Shown piece after piece: positions 45,656 through 56,345 of a stretch of DNA of 64,000 nucleotides (position 1 is its first letter; each line of letters begins with the position of its first letter). The stretch is taken from positions 1 to 64,000 of the forward strand of contig JASAND010022050.1 in NCBI GenBank assembly GCA_030248195.1. Direction: 5' to 3'. The notes under the pieces are model-generated. The model searched no databases, was not told where the DNA came from, and saw only the letters and a program-made list of their open reading frames with translations. The position numbers and the translations under genes were made by a program. Source of the stretch: Trissonchulus latispiculum (lineage: Eukaryota; Nematoda; Enoplea; Enoplida; Ironidae).

Positions 45656-45810
45656 TCTCAAGCCTTTAATCTAGTTCCTAATATTTCGTTCTCACGGCCA
45701 AGGATCACACCACTTTATTTCATCCTTTGTTAGAGTCAAGTGACAGTTTTTCAAGCCAGTCCATAATTGTAGTCAACTTCACTGAGAAACGTTTAAATCT
45801 GCTCGAAATA

Positions 45811-48800
45811 ATGTCGGATGCAACAGTTTGCATGACTTTCAATGGTCAAGAGCGTAAATTGACCGTACCAAATGTGACAACAGTAAATATTTCTAGAATT
45901 TTTAAGGTAAGATTTCTATTTTCTCTTCAACCAGCAGGTGTTTATCTTCTCTAGTAAAGCATTTTTATGACATGTTGGTTGGATCTTGCCCATTTTGCAT
46001 AAAGTTTTCAAATGGAGGTCATGTGGTGCATGCTAAGATATTTTAGTAGTTCTAAGGTTCCCAACTCAGACTCTTCCCGTTTAGTTGACTCAAGTCAGTT
46101 TGTAAAATTTAAATTACTACTTTTCTGTACCTCTCTCTCAGTTTTCTTAAGTAGTATTAGTTTTTAAGTGTTTGTTTGGTGGCTGGGTTCCTCAAGATGT
46201 GAAAGGATCGATTGTCTGATTTTGCTCAAGATATTTCGGTGGGCTTTCAATTATGTATTTAAAATCTGTTAAGACGAAAGGCCAGATTTTCAATCTTTAA
46301 GACTGAAGGTCAGATTTTCAATCTTAAATTAAATGTTTGGAAGATCTCATGAAACTGCTAAATCCAGGGAATCGTCTCAACATTTTTAATAAATTGTTAA
46401 ACTAAATTTGTAAGCATCTACAAGAAATTTCGGGAAATATCATATAATGGCATTATTGCATTTTTTGCAAGTACTGTAATCTCCTTTAATATGTAAAAGG
46501 AAGCTACTAACTTCTCTATTTTCAGGTCGATGAGAATTCTGTGCTTCTTGAGGATGAAAATGGGATTATTTTAATTCCCGAAGATGGAAAGTTTGACCTA
46601 TCAGCGATTTCAGGCGACCGAAATGTTCAAGTTATTGCCGACTGCCATGAGGCGACTGGAGGCCGTAACAGGTGCGGGTAATATTTTGTAGCTGTTTTTA
46701 GTTTAACCTAAAACGTCGGTTTACGGGCCAGGGCTGGGCCGCAGGCCGACTGCCCGGTCTTCGATCAGATTTTGCGTGATTTTACTAGAGGATCATAACT
46801 CTGTAATCTCTATTTGAAACCGGATGGAGTACTACATTGAATGATCAGTATAGATAGATATACGGTGGATTTGAATATAATGTTCTGTTGAGTAGTGTTA
46901 TTGATCGGACGGTTCTTCTTCTCGTCTGGCCGAACTGCCGTATGATGCAACCAGGCAGCCGTTTACCGTCTGTCCGGTCAATAATACTGTTGGTGAGCCC
47001 GAATCGGGACTGAATCGGGAAATCCTGCGGCTTCGCTTGGTTAGACGAAGAGTACATAATGATAAGAGTGTGACAGCAGGCAGGCTCTCTGTTATCAGAG
47101 CAAACACTATGCTATGCTCGCTATCGGCTTACCTCCCCCACAAAGACCCCTCTCACACCGCCCCTATATGGGTATATAGTTTCAAACGGGGGTCGCTCAC
47201 TCTCTCAGTATATTTTCTAAATCTATGTGTTAGACATACACGCTGACACCCCTCCTCAAATTTGGCCCCTGTTAATTTCAACGTGTAATTATGTAATGCA
47301 GCAACCCCCGTTTGGACCCCGTGCCCATATAGGGGCGGAGTGAGATGGGTTCAATTTGTGGGGGGGTAAGCCGATAGCGCGCATAGCATAGATTTTGCTC
47401 TGATAACAGCTATTTTGTATGGTATTTTTTATTCAAGACAAACTGTGGCTTCTTTTGCCCCTATGCCTGCTGCATCTCGTCCGCCTGCCGTAGCCCGAAA
47501 GCCTCCAAAAAAGGTGGAAAAACCAGAGCTAGTGAAAATCATTCCAGCTCGATTCGATAGATACAGCAGTGCCCAGAAGATGAAGCCTATTGTCGCAGCC
47601 AAGCAAATGTATATCCAACTGCCCAAAGAAAAACTTAACCTGGAAAACATCACAAGTGCCGTGAATGAAAAGTTGGATGGTGGAGAATTTGTCATTTGTA
47701 GCGCCGATGGACGTCCAATCCCAAGCGGTCCCGTTGCTGATGGTAACGTCAGGATGGAGCTAATCTCTAGTTAATTGTACAAACTAATTAAATTTAGTGG
47801 GTGTAGGGATAAGGCTTGACCTGGATTAAAGTATTCGATCGGTGATGTTGGAGATTGAATGTCGCGAAAATTGTCCAATATAGGCATTTGGTTCTCACTC
47901 ACGTCTTTAGTCATCAGTCTTAAGAAATAAATTTATGTGATGTCTGGTTTTAAAGTCTTAAGCAAGCTAAAAACCTTAAGACTAACGACTAAAGACTGCA
48001 GTTGTACCCGATTTTATGCGTTCAAGGGTAAAAATAATCCTGCTTTTCTGCGTGCGTCAAAATTAAAGTTTAATCTTGTAGCATTATTTGATTTTTGTTT
48101 TGATTATTCTAGATCCTGACTTCTGGAAGCCGTGCCAGCGTAACAACGCTAAGAAATTTTTAGCAATTCCGGCCAATGATATTCAGCTACGTGAGGAAGC
48201 TATGGAGAAATTGGGAAGCTCTGATGAAGGTATTAATATTACAATTTTTTGTACAATTCATCGTTTACACTTGGACTGCGTGCTGCTGTGTAGCTTAGTT
48301 GTTAAGTAGTTGTAGTAGTAGTTAACCATGAGTACATAACAAATAAGAGCGTGACACCGCAGTTGTCACAAATGTTTGTGTCCGTTTATTCAATTCACAA
48401 CATGTGTCCGTTTATTTCGATTCTAACCTCGCCCAAATTGTTTGATTTTTACTTGTTTAATTGAATTTACTTTTAGATAATGGTCCAAAGCGAGCGGTGC
48501 GTCGACTGTCGGTAGAAGACAAACTTGCTAACAAGAAACGCAAACTCACTTTAGGTAAATGTTACAAACATCGTAGCCTGTAAAGAGTATTCGTATTATT
48601 TTTAGAGAATCTGAACCTTTGTTTTAATTAATGATTACTATTTACTACGCATTAATTTCTTGCCAATAGAACAGTCCCAATGTGGGAATATGCTAGAGTA
48701 TGTGATAGAGTGACTGGCTGTTAGCGGCTGCAGGTGTATGCTCACCCCCACAAACGCGTTCCTACTAGTGACCCGAAAATACACATTTGTGGGGGCCAGC

Positions 48801-49266
48801 CGTTAGCCGGCGTCACACTCTTATCTATTATGTACTCTTGGTAATACTGAGTATGCACGACATACATGTGCACGAGGCGACGGTTTGGGAGAGAAAGAGG
48901 TAAACGGAAAACTGGATTTACCTCAATTTTTTTCAAAACATTACAAAATACCAATTTTGAAAGTGTGGGGTCCTGGAAGGTTGTATCATCTCATCTCTCA
49001 ACAACCCTTAAGCATCGTGTTTTGTTTTAGATGCTGCTCTGAAAGCCACACAGGAATTTTTTCGATGCTGTGTTTGCTTTGGCATCGTCAAAAGTGAACC
49101 AACTGTTTGCAAAGCTTGCTGTGTGGTGGTTGGCTGCTTGATGTGTATTGAACGCTGGCAGGAAGAGCAATTTGAGGGCGTTTGCCCCTTGTGCCGTGCC
49201 AGTTGGGATGGACTACCATTGAATGGAACCCATGGGCTACTGAAGAGCCTGATCGAAGTTGAATAA
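45811..49266 (+). CDS. Six-exon gene for a C-terminal RING protein carried by the transposon
   Basis: Exons 45811-45906, 46526-46671, 47438-47742, 48113-48229, 48477-48554 and 49031-49266 each have GT-AG borders and compatible phases. They sum to 978 nt (325 residues plus stop). Residues 1-80 look like a small beta-grasp or CIDE-N-like fold (uncertain). The middle has a Pro/Lys linker (about 90-115), an alpha/beta segment, DFWKPCQRNNAKKFL, and a basic KRAVRRLS...NKKRK stretch that could be a nuclear signal. The last 78 residues contain CCVC, CKAC, CLMC and CPLC, a C4C4 RING, with a Trp after the third pair. RING proteins usually act as E3 ligases; the substrate is unknown. A slightly longer exon 2 (to 46677) is also in frame. 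AATAAA overlaps the stop codon. No lesion was seen. Confidence 0.8.
46898..46986. mobile_element. Small inverted-repeat element in intron 2
   Basis: TTATTGATCGGACGG and CCGTCTGTCCGGTCAATAA form imperfect inverted ends around about 55 bp. It is an intronic MITE or stable hairpin. Confidence 0.45.
47089..47409. mobile_element. Foldback MITE in intron 2 of the RING gene
   Basis: CTGTTATCAGAGCAAA at the left mirrors TTTGCTCTGATAACAG at the right. The arms of about 90 bp include CGCTATCGGCTTACC and CCGCCCCTATATGGG. It lies just upstream of exon 3 and does not touch the splice site at 47437. Confidence 0.7.
48695..48839. mobile_element. MITE in intron 5 of the RING gene
   Basis: AGAGTATGTGATAGAGTGAC and, inverted, GTCACACTCTTATCTATTAT with a TGTACTCTT end. 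Inner arms CTGGCTGTTAGCGGCTG and CAGCCGTTAGCCGG pair too. Related GAGTACATAA...ATAAGAG words occur at 47050, 48328 and 50480-50506, so it is a family. Confidence 0.65.
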
Positions 49267-49399
49267 ACTGGTAGAAAATCTGGAAATACGAACCCGTTTT
49301 GCTGTTGTTTTTGACTTCATTACCGACTTTTTTGTTTTGTTGCACGTTTGTTGTGCTTAAAATGCGTTGTGTTGCGTTCTTTAGTTAGCCTGCGAATTT

Positions 49400-50863
49400 T
49401 TACTTAGATAATAGCTCTCGATAAAACATGATAGCACTGTGGAACAATGTATAGTCGTGATTAACAATACATCCAAACATTTGTTCCACTGTGCCAACTT
49501 TCTCTTCGATAAGAGGTATTCGTTCGGTTATCATAGAGAGATCAGTATTTTCGGGCGTCAGTGAAGCAGTTGAGCGATGTTCCTGGTAAAGCTTCACAGC
49601 ATCCTCGGCCCTCAATAATGACTGCCCCACTTGAGCATTTTGGCGGCATGAAATGTAGTTTGCAGGACAGCCTTTCCCTAAACAGATAGTGACAATGAAA
49701 ACTGTGGGTACATTTGTTAGATCCTCTGGAGCCAATTTGTAGAAGGAAATCAGTATATAGCCATAGTCTAATGATTATTATTATTATTATTATTATTATT
49801 ATTTAATCAAGCTGGCACCTGGAATTAAGTGATGATTCCAACTCTTAACGAAAGTTGACAAGCCATGCGTTGCCACTGCAATAGACACGTGGCTCATTGA
49901 CGTGGCATCCAAATCATTTTCTCTAGTTATGGAACCTTGGTCTCCAAGCGTGAGCAAAGCTGTCTTTATCGGGTACCCCACACGTTGGTTTATTTCAACC
50001 CAAAACCGTTCGACTCTGTTGTTCTGAAACAAACTGGACTTAAGGGGGGTCGCGATTTTTCGAGCATCACCAATTTTCTAATTTTTGTACTTCCCATGGG
50101 TCCGCAAAATAAGACAAGTGCGGTTGTTGCAAAGGTTGAGGTCCTGAGGAATCGCTATTGCAGCTACAGTGAAACAAAAAGTTTATCTATAACAGTTCTA
50201 TCTATAATAGTTCTATCTATAACACATCCTCTGCACGCCACTTTCTGCACTAACCCCCCCACCGCCAATTATACCCCTTTTTACCAAATTGGTACCTCGT
50301 CGAATCGGGGAGACGCTAACTCGGGTATCTTGTGTCGAAAACACAAGGAGTTTGTTGTTTGTTTCGAGCTTCAGAACACGAGCATAGCGAGGGAACCTGT
50401 TTGATTCACTAGGCCCAATTTGGGGATGGGGTCAGAGCATGCTCAGCATGGCACGCTTGATCATGCACGTATGTGGTCATACTGTTATGTATTATGTACT
50501 CTTAAAACTCAGCTGACTACCGCTGCATAGTCAACCAATTATTAACAAATTCCGAGCTGGCTCATTGCTTAGACAGTTTTCTGAGCATTGCCTCTTTCCA
50601 TACGCTCATTGAGACAAAATCAGATCAAATTGCAAAAAAATCAAATGTTACCTCGTCAACACATTTTGAGACCTCTGCTTGCAAATCATTGTCTGACACC
50701 GCACAAGATTTGGAAATTCCATGAGTTGAACAAAATTTTCGAAGATTGGATTCAGACAAACCCTTTTCACCTGGATAAACCTGCTTCAAATACTCAGCTG
50801 GGAAATCGTCATTCCTTCCTCGATCACCAACGACGACACATAGCTGGGATCGAGCCAATCCAT
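49400..50863 (-). pseudogene. Integrase-core (DDE) transposase of the transposon, degenerate
   Basis: Minus-strand exons. The first runs from an ATG at 50863 to a donor at 50652, with a frameshift near 50795. It encodes an N-terminal helical region (LSESNLRKFCSTHGISKS). Another, 50023-49819, starts after TTTGTTTCAG. It encodes RVERFWVEINQRVGYPIKTA and WNHHLIPG; the Glu in RVERFW is in the place of the third catalytic acid. The last, 49677-49400, joins in phase to give IPGKG and ends in a helical tail. This order matches integrase-core proteins common in animal genomes. The middle, which should hold both catalytic Asp residues, is absent between 50652 and 50023 and replaced by repeat-like DNA, so it is dead. 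An ATT microsatellite (49772-49803) lies in its last intron. Confidence 0.75.
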
Positions 50864-50984
50864 GTCAAAATGTATTGATGCCAGAAAACTCTGGAAATTA
50901 AATTAACTTAAGTTGGAAGTATGGCGTGAGGCTAGGCTGTGAGAAACTGGAGAAATTAGATTAAATTGCTTAAGACCGCCCAAC

Positions 50985-51247
50985 TTAGCTGTTACGGAGG
51001 GGGCAATTGAGACAAAGTCAAAAAACAAAAATCAAAAATCAAAAATCAAAAACCAATTCGCGTAAATTTGTATTTTAAAATTTGATTTCTGTTTATTTTA
51101 CAAAAATTCAAAATTCAAAATTCAACGCTGTGATTTTTGATTTTTCAGTAAAAACAAAATTCAAAAATCAAATATCAACCGGGTGATTTTTGTTTTTTGA
51201 TTTTTGTTTTTCACCGAAATATCATTTGGTCAAGCCGTACACGGACA
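50985..51247 (-). repeat. Right terminal inverted repeat
   Basis: Inverse of 45393-45655, ending in CACGGACA. The internal AT tracts differ in small indels, more than in a fresh insertion. Confidence 0.8.
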
Positions 51248-51253
51248 TAGAAA
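51248..51253 (+). repeat. Target-site duplication, right (TAGAAA)
   Basis: Second copy of the 6-bp repeat at 45387-45392. Confidence 0.85.
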
Positions 51254-51830
51254 CTACGAAGAATTTGATTCCTTCGTTCGCGAAGTCTGCGAGTCGGTTG
51301 GATTCACCTATATGGATGTACCAGATCGCCCCTTCCTCTTGGAGCAGCTGGACCAATCCGGGCGCCAACAGCTGAATCCCAGACTGTCTGACGAGTGACG
51401 ACCCATCATTGCACTTGTTGGCGCAGGGAACTGCCGGCCTGCTGAGTCAATGGTCTGCACAGATCCCGCCGCTTAGATCCTGGTTCCGCCGGGTTTCGAA
51501 AAAGTCCTACAAATCCAAACCAGTTGATGACCTCCGGAAGTTAGAAAAACGCCGTAAGGAGTAAGCTAAAACCAAATCTGCTAAGGTCAGTTTTTACAAA
51601 AACTTTTCTAATTTTTCCATATAGATAAAAGGCCTGTGTTCTAGTCAGTCGTCTGAGACTAAGTGCTAACGAAACGCTTAGCACGAGAGCAACTAGCTGC
51701 TGCGCTCGGCTGAATCAAACTTCCATAGTAACCACTTTTACTGAATCTGTCTGTGCCTTGACTGAAACCACTGTAAGGGAAGCAGTCATAGGAAAGATTA
51801 ATAAGCCTGTAATGGGAGTTCAGCTGATGG
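51254..51830 (+). other. Coding-like fragment of unknown origin, interrupted by the transposon
   Basis: A plus-strand frame to 51398 encodes FDSFVREVCESVGFTYMDVP and then a Gln/Asn-rich tail. Left of the transposon (45245-45386) the plus strand also reads as coding-like sequence. The target may therefore have been an ORF of some older element. No domain could be named. Confidence 0.3.
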
Positions 51831-51834
51831 TCCT

Positions 51835-51905
51835 GTGATGTAGTTGGTTAGCATGTCTGCTCTGGAGTCAGAAGGGCCGTGGTTAAAAACCCGGCTGGGC
51901 CAATT
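51835..51905 (+). other. Degenerate tRNA-like sequence (SINE head or tRNA pseudogene)
   Basis: GTGATGTAGTTGGTTAGCAT resembles an A box and D arm, CTGGAGTCAGAAGG an anticodon-arm 3' half, and GTGGTTAAAAACCCGG a decayed T arm. The spacing is right for a tRNA, but the T loop lacks TTCRA and the anticodon stem is imperfect, so it is not a functional tRNA gene. Confidence 0.5.
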
Positions 51906-53043
51906 CTTTATTTTCAATGGTGAGTGAAAAGCTGAACCTTCTCTTCCCCTTTTCTCTTCTAGGTCCTGGCTTCGTGGGTACAAGGGTGCCTGACGCCTCC
52001 CGTTCGGGCTTGTCTTCGGTTTCTTCTTGGTCCACCCAGCCCTGGTAGTAGCGCTACACCACTACTGAGACCACTACGCCTACTTCGGTAAACAAAGAAT
52101 TAGGTCAGTTTACTATAGAAAATCAAGTGACGACACACAGAATCGGTACTGAACTTACCACGACCGATAATCTAAACTTGCTATCTTCGCAACCTGGTGG
52201 CAGTGTATCTGCAACAGGTATGTCAACTTGCGAATCTACTAGAATATCGAGTGTAATGGCGGTAGCACGTCCCACCACTGCTCTCACGTCTGTAGTGGGC
52301 TCTATCATACGACCCATACAGCATGTTCGTGCTCCTACTCCTGTAGTGGGTTCTGCTATACGACCCATACAGCCAACAGCTCCAGTTCAGATGCAGTTCA
52401 CCACCAGTTCACCTGTTCGAAGTAATTTACCACCTACTTTTATATTTCAGGTAGCCAGACCAGGCCAACCGTGATTTCATCGTTCAACTAGGAGTCTGTA
52501 CCGCGAGTCATTCCAGCGTGCGCCTGCACATCATCAATGGCGGTATCGTCCGATGGCCGACTGGTCGCGCGCGCCCAGAACGATCTACTTTGATTTTTTG
52601 CTGGTCGAGGACTATTGTGCCCATGAGAGCCACTACCGTTGCGCATAGGCCCTCCAATCTTCCCTCGTCCCGTTTCGAGGAATCCAACGACTTGCTCTAG
52701 ATCTGTACCGCACACCACCGCGGCTCTCTTAAGTTTTCTTGAACCGAATTGTAGCGTAGGAGAACAAAAAAGCTAGTAAAAGACTTTGTTGTCTGGAGTT
52801 ATCATCATATACTATACTATCTTCAATCGGATGTCTTGTACTGAGTTATGATCCTAAACGGAGGCGTTTGATGTGCTTGAACTGTTTTTAAAGAAAACTT
52901 TGTTTGTTAAAGCTTGAAACTGCGGAAAACCTGTTAGTGTGCTCCATACGCCCATAATTCCACGTTTTATAGTAGCTCTATACTTTTTGTGTTTTTATGA
53001 TTTGGTTCACATATTTCGGTACTGCATTTTATTGATATATGAT
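51906..53043. other. Unassigned, one Pro/Thr-rich frame
   Basis: A 115-codon plus-strand frame at 52127-52474 contains VVGS-IRPIQ twice at 19-residue spacing. It may be a spacer of the gypsy element that follows, but no family is recognised. Confidence 0.3.
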
Positions 53044-54180
53044 ATGCCTAGGATTGGAAGACGGGAAATTCAAAGTTTGGGGTTAAATTTCGATCAAATT
53101 AGAATGCAGCAGGATCCACAGCCTAACATTTCTCTGCCTCGCTTGAACTGTAGTAAATAATGAAGATGTGCGCAAATGGTTTGATAGCTTTGATAGGTAC
53201 GCAAGTGCCCAAAGGTGGACGCACGCTGATAAAATTCGTATTCTCCCTTCATTTTTGGAAAGATTGGCTGCTAGAATGTTTGCTAGATTGAATGAGGAAC
53301 AAAGGAGCACACGTGATAACGTGAAACTGGCTTTTATAATATATAAAATGGATTGGCTTATTTGTTTTTCTACTATTCAGATTAGTTGGACCTAGTGGTC
53401 CAAGTGGAGGTAATTAATTGAATTTTATTGCTCAGCTTTGTCCTCCAAATGAGGCCTGTCTAAAGTGGTGTGAGTTGCGGGAATGCATCCAGGGGATGCA
53501 GAAACAGTTTCAAGCTTCCTAGACAAAATTGAAAGGATGCTCGATGTTGCTAGACCTGGATTAACAGCGGAGTCTCGAGAGAAAGAATTGATTTTGATTT
53601 TGCAAAATCAGTCCCTTCCATATATTCGAAAAGCGTTAATGAAGCTGAATCCAAATACTTTAGCCAAGGCTATAGAAGTAGCTAGAAAAGAGGAATTTTC
53701 CTTTATTTTTCAGGTGATTCTGTGGTAGCGAAAGTAGAAAAACGTTTTAATCAAATGCACGAGCAGAACGGTAAAATTTTTAAGTCATTAGAAGAAATGC
53801 AAATGACAGCTTCTGTAATCCCCTCCAGCACAGCGGCTGATTTTTCTTCTCAGCGTGTGTCAAGAGTCGAAGACAAACTAAAGCAGTTAACTATGTCTTT
53901 GGGTAGTCTGACCTAACAATTAGGTCAAATGATAGCTGCTCAAAGCACAAGCGGGAATTTTCAGGCACCGCATTCGTACTATGCTCAGAGATTTCAGAGG
54001 CTAATTCCTACTATAACTGTGGTGCTTCGGGACACTTTGCATCCCGTTGCACCAATCAGACTTTCCGTGGCCGAAGGCAATGGAATAGCTATGGCAGAGG
54101 TGGAGGTGGAAGAGGTCGTCTTGGAGGCGGTTCTGGTTTGGGAAACTAGTCAGCCCTTCCTTGGCTCGAGCGAGTGATGG
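53044..54180 (+). pseudogene. Ty3/gypsy Gag, frameshifted
   Basis: It begins MPRIGRREIQSLGLNFDQI at 53044. After a one-base shift near 53155 it continues RKWFDSFDRYASAQRW, a capsid-like opening seen in gypsy Gag. Further pieces: AETVSSFLDKIERML (53483-53728), a coiled-coil-like segment (53722-53916), and SYYNCGASGHFASRC near 54020. In this knuckle the first Cys is Tyr, so zinc binding would fail. A Gly/Arg-rich tail follows. At least three frame breaks. Confidence 0.75.
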
Positions 54181-54258
54181 GTTTGGCTATGCAGTTGATG
54201 GTTTCTTTTCTGATCGTAATCAATTTCTTTACCCGGGCGATGATTCCTCTCTGTTTTT

Positions 54259-54700
54259 TTGCTTTTGTGCTTTTGTATTTGTTGTATGATTTCTGCGTCT
54301 GTTAATCATTTTTCTTTAGTTAGTTGTCCGTTCTTTATTCGTGGTTTTGTTGATTCTCTTGCTTCTGATATTTTGGTTGATACAGGTTCTAGTATTTCTG
54401 TAGTTAATGAATCTTTTGGAAAAGCTTGCCTAGTTGTCCTTCTCTTGAGCGTTATTTGTGCTGTTGTCCAGTGGGAGGGACCGGCAGTCCTCTAGTCGTT
54501 CTTGATAAAGTTAAATCCCGCGTGGTACTGCCGAATAATTCCTATGATTGTTCTTTTTATGTTGTTAAAAACTGTCGGTTTGACGTTATCCTTGCAACAA
54601 ATTTTCTTTATGGGAAACCCTTTCAGTTGGAATTTGAATTGAGAGTTAGTTGTAGATTCTTCAGCTAAGCTTTCTGAATTACGCTCCGCCATAACGCGTA
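54259..54700 (+). pseudogene. Gypsy aspartic protease remnant
   Basis: A frame contains ILVDTGSSISVV, an intact D-T-G active-site motif. A second frame after a shift carries the ending FDVILATNFL, the usual C-terminal hydrophobic motif. It lies between Gag and the RT fragment, as expected. Confidence 0.75.
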
Positions 54701-55332
54701 CTGGCGAGGCAGTTAATTCTCTACGTATATCCTGCGACGAGCAGTCTTCTAAACTGAATTTTTAGGCGAATCCCTGAAAACGTTTTATCATTTCAAAACA
54801 GTCCGACAGCCACTCATTTTCAGCAGCAGTTGTGTTGCCAGAATCTTTGACCCTGACCCCGTTCACTGTGTTTGTTGTTTCTGCCGTGCTGGATGATAGT
54901 GTGCACGATGCAGACACTTTACTCTTTGAACCGATGCCTCAGTTTCGCAGGTTTCCCAAAATCAACCGGTCATCACTAGAGCTGTTGTACCAAATTTGGA
55001 TGTAATTCCGATACGTTTGGCTAATCTTGGTGAGAAGCCAATGAGACTTAAGAAAGGTACTTCATTGGGCGAAGTTTAAATTTCCACAGCGGCGAAGTTC
55101 GGCAACTGAGCGACAGTGAATATGCTAACGTAGCTACGTGTAATGCGGTTCTCACAGATGAGCAAACATCAACGATTGCCACTGGTGTTGGGCTTAGCGG
55201 CCAACTGCCAGCTGATGAGATGCAGCAGTTAAAATCTTTGCTTTCTGAGTTTGAGGACAGGTTTTCTAAGGATTGACGTTGGCATAACCACCGTCCTTGA
55301 ACATCGAATTGATACAGGAAGTTCCCCTCCGA
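54701..55332 (+). pseudogene. Gypsy PR-RT linker and RT start
   Basis: Degenerate plus-strand sequence ends with LKSLLSEFEDRFSKD and an EHRIDTG-PPI phrase, the usual entry to gypsy RT. It is cut at TTAA (55333) by the MITE chain. The matching continuation lies at 58242-58310. Confidence 0.65.
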
Positions 55333-56345
55333 TTAAGGTGCTGGTATCGCTTTGTGTAAATTCGACCCTACAAGCTTCAATTCTTTATGAAAGTGGATGA
55401 AACTTTCCAAATACCTTATTTTCGTGCCCTTTAACATTCTGGGACCAGTCCCGGATTTTTAGGTTTAATGATAAGAAAGTTTTGGGTTTTGCCATTATTC
55501 TCTCAGTACGTAGTCGCTACACCGGATTAGTTGTTATGGCTGGGAAGAGGGCATCAACATGAACATTTTTGCTTTTACAACTTTTGAGCTACCTCTAGTG
55601 GTTAAGGCAGTATAAGCCAAAAACGATTTTTGGGGTCAAAAAATGGCCATTTTTGACGAAATCAGTTTTTTCAAAATTACTGCCAAATCTTACAAACAAT
55701 TTTGGCTTATTTATACTCAATCGATACACCGTCCAATTGCGCATTTTATCAATACCTATTCGCTGGAGTTCGTTGCTTTAAGCTAGGGAATTCGCCGAAA
55801 AACCATTTTGGCAAAATTGCGATATCTTGTTTTGAACATAGATTTTTTAAAAGCTGCCCAATGGATTCGCGTGATTTTTGGCTGAATGAAAATTCGCCCT
55901 ATTGCGGAGGGACATTTTTCGTGGTTTGAGCAAAAACGCCTCCAGTTGTGAGAAAACTGAATAGAAATTTGCGAAATTTCGTGTCATCGCGCATTTGCCG
56001 GATTTTCTGGAGTACTGAGACTTGTTGAGCCAAATCCAAAAAAATGTCCCTCGGCCCACATGTCCTTCACATCATGGTTCAAGAAAAAATTTTGGCCGAT
56101 TCTACAGTTTTGAGAAATCGATGTTCAAAATTTTTGGTCTATATTCAGTCTGTCAGATGTCAGCATGTCGGAAGTTTTTTGCTATTTTTTGCTAATTTTG
56201 CTAGTTTCGTAAGCTCATGTTAATGTGCAGATTATAAGCCTTAAAACGATGTATAAAGCTCTTTCCAACTCCCAAAATTGCGAAAGTTATAGCGTTTCGA
56301 AAAATCACCACAAAAGCACTGCACAAAAGGATACCAGCACCTTAA
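55333..56345. mobile_element. TTAA MITE (GGTGCTGGTATCG family), chain member 1
   Basis: TTAA at 55333-55336 and 56342-56345. Tips GGTGCTGGTATCGCTTTGTG and GATACCAGCACC. Body collinear with 56342-57358 (for example GGGACCAGTCCCG, GGTTAAGGCAGTATAAGC, CCTCGGCCCACATGTCCTT). Non-coding. Confidence 0.85.

Larger units (their letters stand above)
45393..51247. mobile_element. 5.86-kb DNA transposon with long TIRs, RING gene and integrase-type transposase
   Basis: TIRs begin TGTCCGTGTACGGCTTGACC and stay complementary for about 270 bp (45393-45655 and 50985-51247). They end at GGGGGCAATTGAGACAAA-type sequence and hold arrays of CAAAAATCAAAAA. The 6-bp duplication TAGAAA is perfect. Inside, a plus-strand six-exon gene (45811-49266) faces a minus-strand transposase gene (50863-49400). 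Smaller MITEs sit in the introns. A 6-bp duplication and an integrase-core transposase fit the eukaryotic IS3EU superfamily as I recall it. The element is non-functional now because the transposase core is missing. Confidence 0.85.

Noticed and set aside
49937..50404. 155-codon plus-strand frame
   Set aside because: It is largely antisense to the RVERFW transposase exon and then runs into TCTATAA repeats. The minus strand explains the conservation.
51835..51905. Functional tRNA gene
   Set aside because: T loop lacks TTCRA, anticodon stem mismatched, acceptor ends do not pair well. Kept only as tRNA-like sequence.
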